From Pseudomonadota bacterium (GTDB taxonomy: Bacteria; Pseudomonadota; Alphaproteobacteria; Ferrovibrionales; Ferrovibrionaceae): 24,031 nucleotides of DNA. The position numbers were made by a program, and so were the translations under genes. A model generated the notes under the pieces. The model was not told the origin of the DNA. It did no database searches and saw only the letters and a program-made list of their open reading frames with translations. Positions 22,052 to 24,031 of this stretch are shown one piece after another (within the stretch, counting starts at the first letter, position 1; the number at the start of each line of letters is the position of its first letter). The stretch covers positions 1-24,031 of the forward strand of contig JAEYSS010000249.1 in the NCBI GenBank assembly GCA_023434425.1, written 5' to 3'.

Positions 22052-22858
22052 ATGCCGCGCTTTGCCGCCAACCTGAGCTTCCTGTTCCAGGACGAGCCCT
22101 TCCTCGACCGTTTCGCCGCCGCCGCCGACCAGGGCTTCCAGGCGGTCGAATTCATGTTCCCCTACGACCATTCTGCCGCCGCGGTGGCGTCGGCCGTACG
22201 GGCGTCCGGTGTGCAGGTGGTGCTGTTCAATACCCCGGCCGGCGACTGGGCCAGGGGCGAGCGCGGACTGGCCGCCCTGCCCAGCCGGCGCCAGGATTTC
22301 CGCGCTGCCATGGCACGGACCTTCGAATATGCCGAGGCCTATGATTGCCCGCGCATCCATGTGGTGGCCGGCATGCAGCCTGCCGGCGCAGACCGCCGCG
22401 CCATGGAAGCCTGCTTCATGGACAACCTGGCCTGGGCGGCCGAGCAGGCCGCGGGACTGGGCCGCATGCTGATGCTGGAACCGCTGAACCAGCGCGACAA
22501 CCCGGGCTTTTTCCTCAGCGATTTCGATTTCGCGGAGAAGGTGATCGCCGATATCGGCGCGCCCAACCTTCGTCTGCAGTTCGACGTCTACCACGCGCAA
22601 ATCACCCATGGCGACCTCACGAAGCGCATAGAGCGGCAGATGCCATGGATCGGCCATGTGCAGATCGCCAACCCGCCCGACCGCCGCGAACCGGGCAATG
22701 GCGAGATCGACTACCGCTGGATTTTCGACACCTTCGACCGGCTGGGTTATGACGGCTGGATCGGTTGCGAATACCGTCCGTCGGGCAGCACGGTGGAAAG
22801 TCTCGGCTGGATCAGGGACTACGGCGTCGTGCCGCCGAAGCAGCCTGCCAGTCCATAA
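22052..22858 (+). CDS. hyi: Hydroxypyruvate isomerase-family sugar isomerase
   Basis: 268 residues from ATG 22052, which follows a good GAGGGG ribosome binding site; an in-frame ATG at 21974 lacks one. It is a TIM-barrel xylose isomerase-like enzyme: PRFAANLSFLFQDEPFLDRF, LNQRDNPGFF, LRLQFDVYHAQITHGD and HVQIANPPDRREPGNGEIDY. E143 and E240 match the catalytic glutamates of E. coli Hyi, with D178 as a metal ligand. It interconverts hydroxypyruvate and tartronate semialdehyde or acts on a related 2-oxo-tetronate. The neighbouring TRAP transporter is convergent, 6 bp away. A shared substrate (a glycolate or tetronate-type acid) is possible but unproven. Confidence 0.9.
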   Translation: MPRFAANLSFLFQDEPFLDRFAAAADQGFQAVEFMFPYDHSAAAVASAVRASGVQVVLFNTPAGDWARGERGLAALPSRRQDFRAAMARTFEYAEAYDCPRIHVVAGMQPAGADRRAMEACFMDNLAWAAEQAAGLGRMLMLEPLNQRDNPGFFLSDFDFAEKVIADIGAPNLRLQFDVYHAQITHGDLTKRIERQMPWIGHVQIANPPDRREPGNGEIDYRWIFDTFDRLGYDGWIGCEYRPSGSTVESLGWIRDYGVVPPKQPASP

Positions 22859-22876
22859 GGCCAGTTAGTCCATAAG
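22850..22876. repeat. Short direct repeat spanning two convergent stop codons
   Basis: AGTCCATAAG occurs at 22850-22859 and again at 22867-22876, 17 bp apart. The first copy holds the hyi stop and the second holds the end of the TRAP permease gene. It looks like a small local duplication. No terminator is visible between these convergent genes. Confidence 0.5.
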
Positions 22877-24031
22877 ACTGGGCAGCCAGAGCGCAATCGC
22901 CGGAAATCCGATCAGCAGGGCGACGCGGACCAGATCGGCGAGTACAAAGGGCAGGATGCCGCGGACCACGGTTTCCAGTTTCACCCTGCCGACACCCTGA
23001 ATCACGAACAGGTTCATGCCGACCGGCGGCACGATCATGCCAATCTCGATGATGGTGACCATGTAGATGCCGAACCAGATCGGATCGATGCCGAGCGCCT
23101 GCACCAGCGGAAACACGAAAGGCAGCGTCAGCAGCATCATCGCCAGATCATCCATCAATGCCCCGAGGATGACGTAGAATCCGGTCAGCAGAATCAGGAA
23201 AACCACCGGACTGGGATTCAATGCCTGGATCTGCTGCACCACGAATTGGGGCGCACTGGTAACTTCGAGGAAGAAGTTGAACAGGCCCGCGCCGATCAGG
23301 ATCAGGAAAATCATGGCACTGGTCGCCGCACTTTCGCGCAGGGAATCGCGAAAACGGCTGAGCGTCATTGCCCGGCTGAGCAGCGCGAACAGCAACGCGC
23401 CAACCGCACCCACCGAGGCAGCTTCATTGGGCGAGAATACGCCAACGAACATGCCCCCGATCACGATGGCGAACAGCAGAAATACCGGCCAGACCGTTTT
23501 TAGCGTCCGGCGGCGCTGCGGCCAGGACATCCGCTCGCCGGCCGGACCTATGCCAGGTCTGAGCCGCGTGGCGACTGTAATTGCCAGCATGTAGAGCGCG
23601 GTGCCAAGCAGGCCCGGCAGCAGTGCGGCGACATAGAGCTTGCCGAGCGACTGTTCCGTGAGCAACGCGTAGATGAGCAGGATGATCGAGGGCGGGATCA
23701 GAATGCCCAGCGTGCCACCGGCCGCAATGGTGGCGCTGGCCAGGCTGTCGGCATAGCCGCGTCGGCGCATTTCAGGCAGCGCCACGCGGCACATGGTGGC
23801 GGCCGTGGCAATGGCCGAGCCGCAGATCGAGCCGAAAGCCGCGCAGGCCCCGATGGTGGCCAGCGCCAAACCGCCGCGATAATGGCCGAGGAAGGCGTAG
23901 GCTGCGTCGTATAATTGACGGGAGAGTCCGGCATAGGTCGCAAAGACGCCCATCATCACGAACAAGGGCACGGTGGACAGGCTGTAGGGGATCACCGACT
24001 CAAACGGCGACGAGCCCATCATATAGGCCAA
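22865..24031 (-). CDS. TRAP transporter large permease, DctM type (N-terminus cut by window edge)
   Basis: 388 residues are visible and the frame is open at the right edge. About 40-50 N-terminal residues are missing relative to the usual 425-430. It is a polytopic membrane protein with TRAP large-subunit hallmarks: GSSPFESVIPYSLSTVPLFVMMG, AAFGSICGSAIATAATM, GGTLGILIPPSIILLIYA, FSPNEAASVGAVGALL and MIVPPVGMNLFVIQGV. It would import a small organic acid with sodium, together with a small membrane subunit and a periplasmic binding protein, both expected beyond the edge. The first visible codon is TTG and is not the true start. The substrate cannot be told from this subunit. Confidence 0.93.
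   Translation of the reverse strand: MAYMMGSSPFESVIPYSLSTVPLFVMMGVFATYAGLSRQLYDAAYAFLGHYRGGLALATIGACAAFGSICGSAIATAATMCRVALPEMRRRGYADSLASATIAAGGTLGILIPPSIILLIYALLTEQSLGKLYVAALLPGLLGTALYMLAITVATRLRPGIGPAGERMSWPQRRRTLKTVWPVFLLFAIVIGGMFVGVFSPNEAASVGAVGALLFALLSRAMTLSRFRDSLRESAATSAMIFLILIGAGLFNFFLEVTSAPQFVVQQIQALNPSPVVFLILLTGFYVILGALMDDLAMMLLTLPFVFPLVQALGIDPIWFGIYMVTIIEIGMIVPPVGMNLFVIQGVGRVKLETVVRGILPFVLADLVRVALLIGFPAIALWLPSLMD

Noticed and set aside
1..24031. CRISPR arrays, tRNA or rRNA genes, insertion sequences, phage genes, toxin-antitoxin pairs
   Set aside because: No repeat-spacer pattern, cloverleaf-like segment, transposase or phage motif was seen on either strand.

Overview
The window reads as chromosomal DNA of a GC-rich alphaproteobacterium, most likely of the Rhodospirillales type. 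This is inferred from the even high-GC codon use, the Fur-type boxes built on TGCRAAT half-sites, the short GTCATTCCCGCGAAAGC hairpin repeats, and a box-type benzoate gene set. Genes are densely packed, often with 1-4 base overlaps. I saw no phage, insertion sequence, CRISPR array, rRNA or tRNA.

Layout. (1) 1-1059, minus: the N-terminal 353 residues of a MocR/PdxR-type regulator that runs off the left edge, with a very AT-rich control region behind it. (2) 1145-3920, minus: a coupled operon encoding a small winged-helix-like protein, a secreted Sel1-repeat protein and an NnrU-family membrane protein. (3) 4035-5726, plus: a Fbp/Fut-type ferric iron permease. Its likely binding protein lies separately at 8751-9809, minus, and both carry Fur-like boxes. 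Between them (5806-8668, plus) lie a TPR-methyltransferase fusion and an unrecognised protein with cyclase-like Gly/Trp motifs.

(4) 9995-17085 is the core of the window, an aerobic benzoyl-CoA (box) pathway locus. On the minus strand are a flavodoxin, benzoate-CoA ligase and an alpha/beta hydrolase. Divergently on the plus strand are boxR (XRE domain plus shikimate-kinase-like domain), boxC (ring-opening lyase) and boxB (diiron epoxidase). The ligase makes benzoyl-CoA, BoxB epoxidises it, and BoxC hydrolyses and cleaves the ring. No boxA reductase or boxD aldehyde dehydrogenase is present here; the flavodoxin is a candidate electron carrier. Two perfect 14-bp sites of form TGCA-nTATAn-TGCA, plus one degenerate copy, overlap the -10 regions of boxR, boxC and the flavodoxin operon. 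They are a strong candidate for the BoxR operator.

(5) After a terminator and repeat block come a hotdog acyl-CoA thioesterase and gpt (xanthine phosphoribosyltransferase), plus strand. (6) 18340-21926, minus: a four-gene Mla/MCE lipid transporter (permease with STAS-like N-terminus, ATPase, MCE protein, auxiliary lipoprotein). (7) 22052-22858, plus: a hydroxypyruvate isomerase-like enzyme, facing a TRAP transporter large permease that runs off the right edge.
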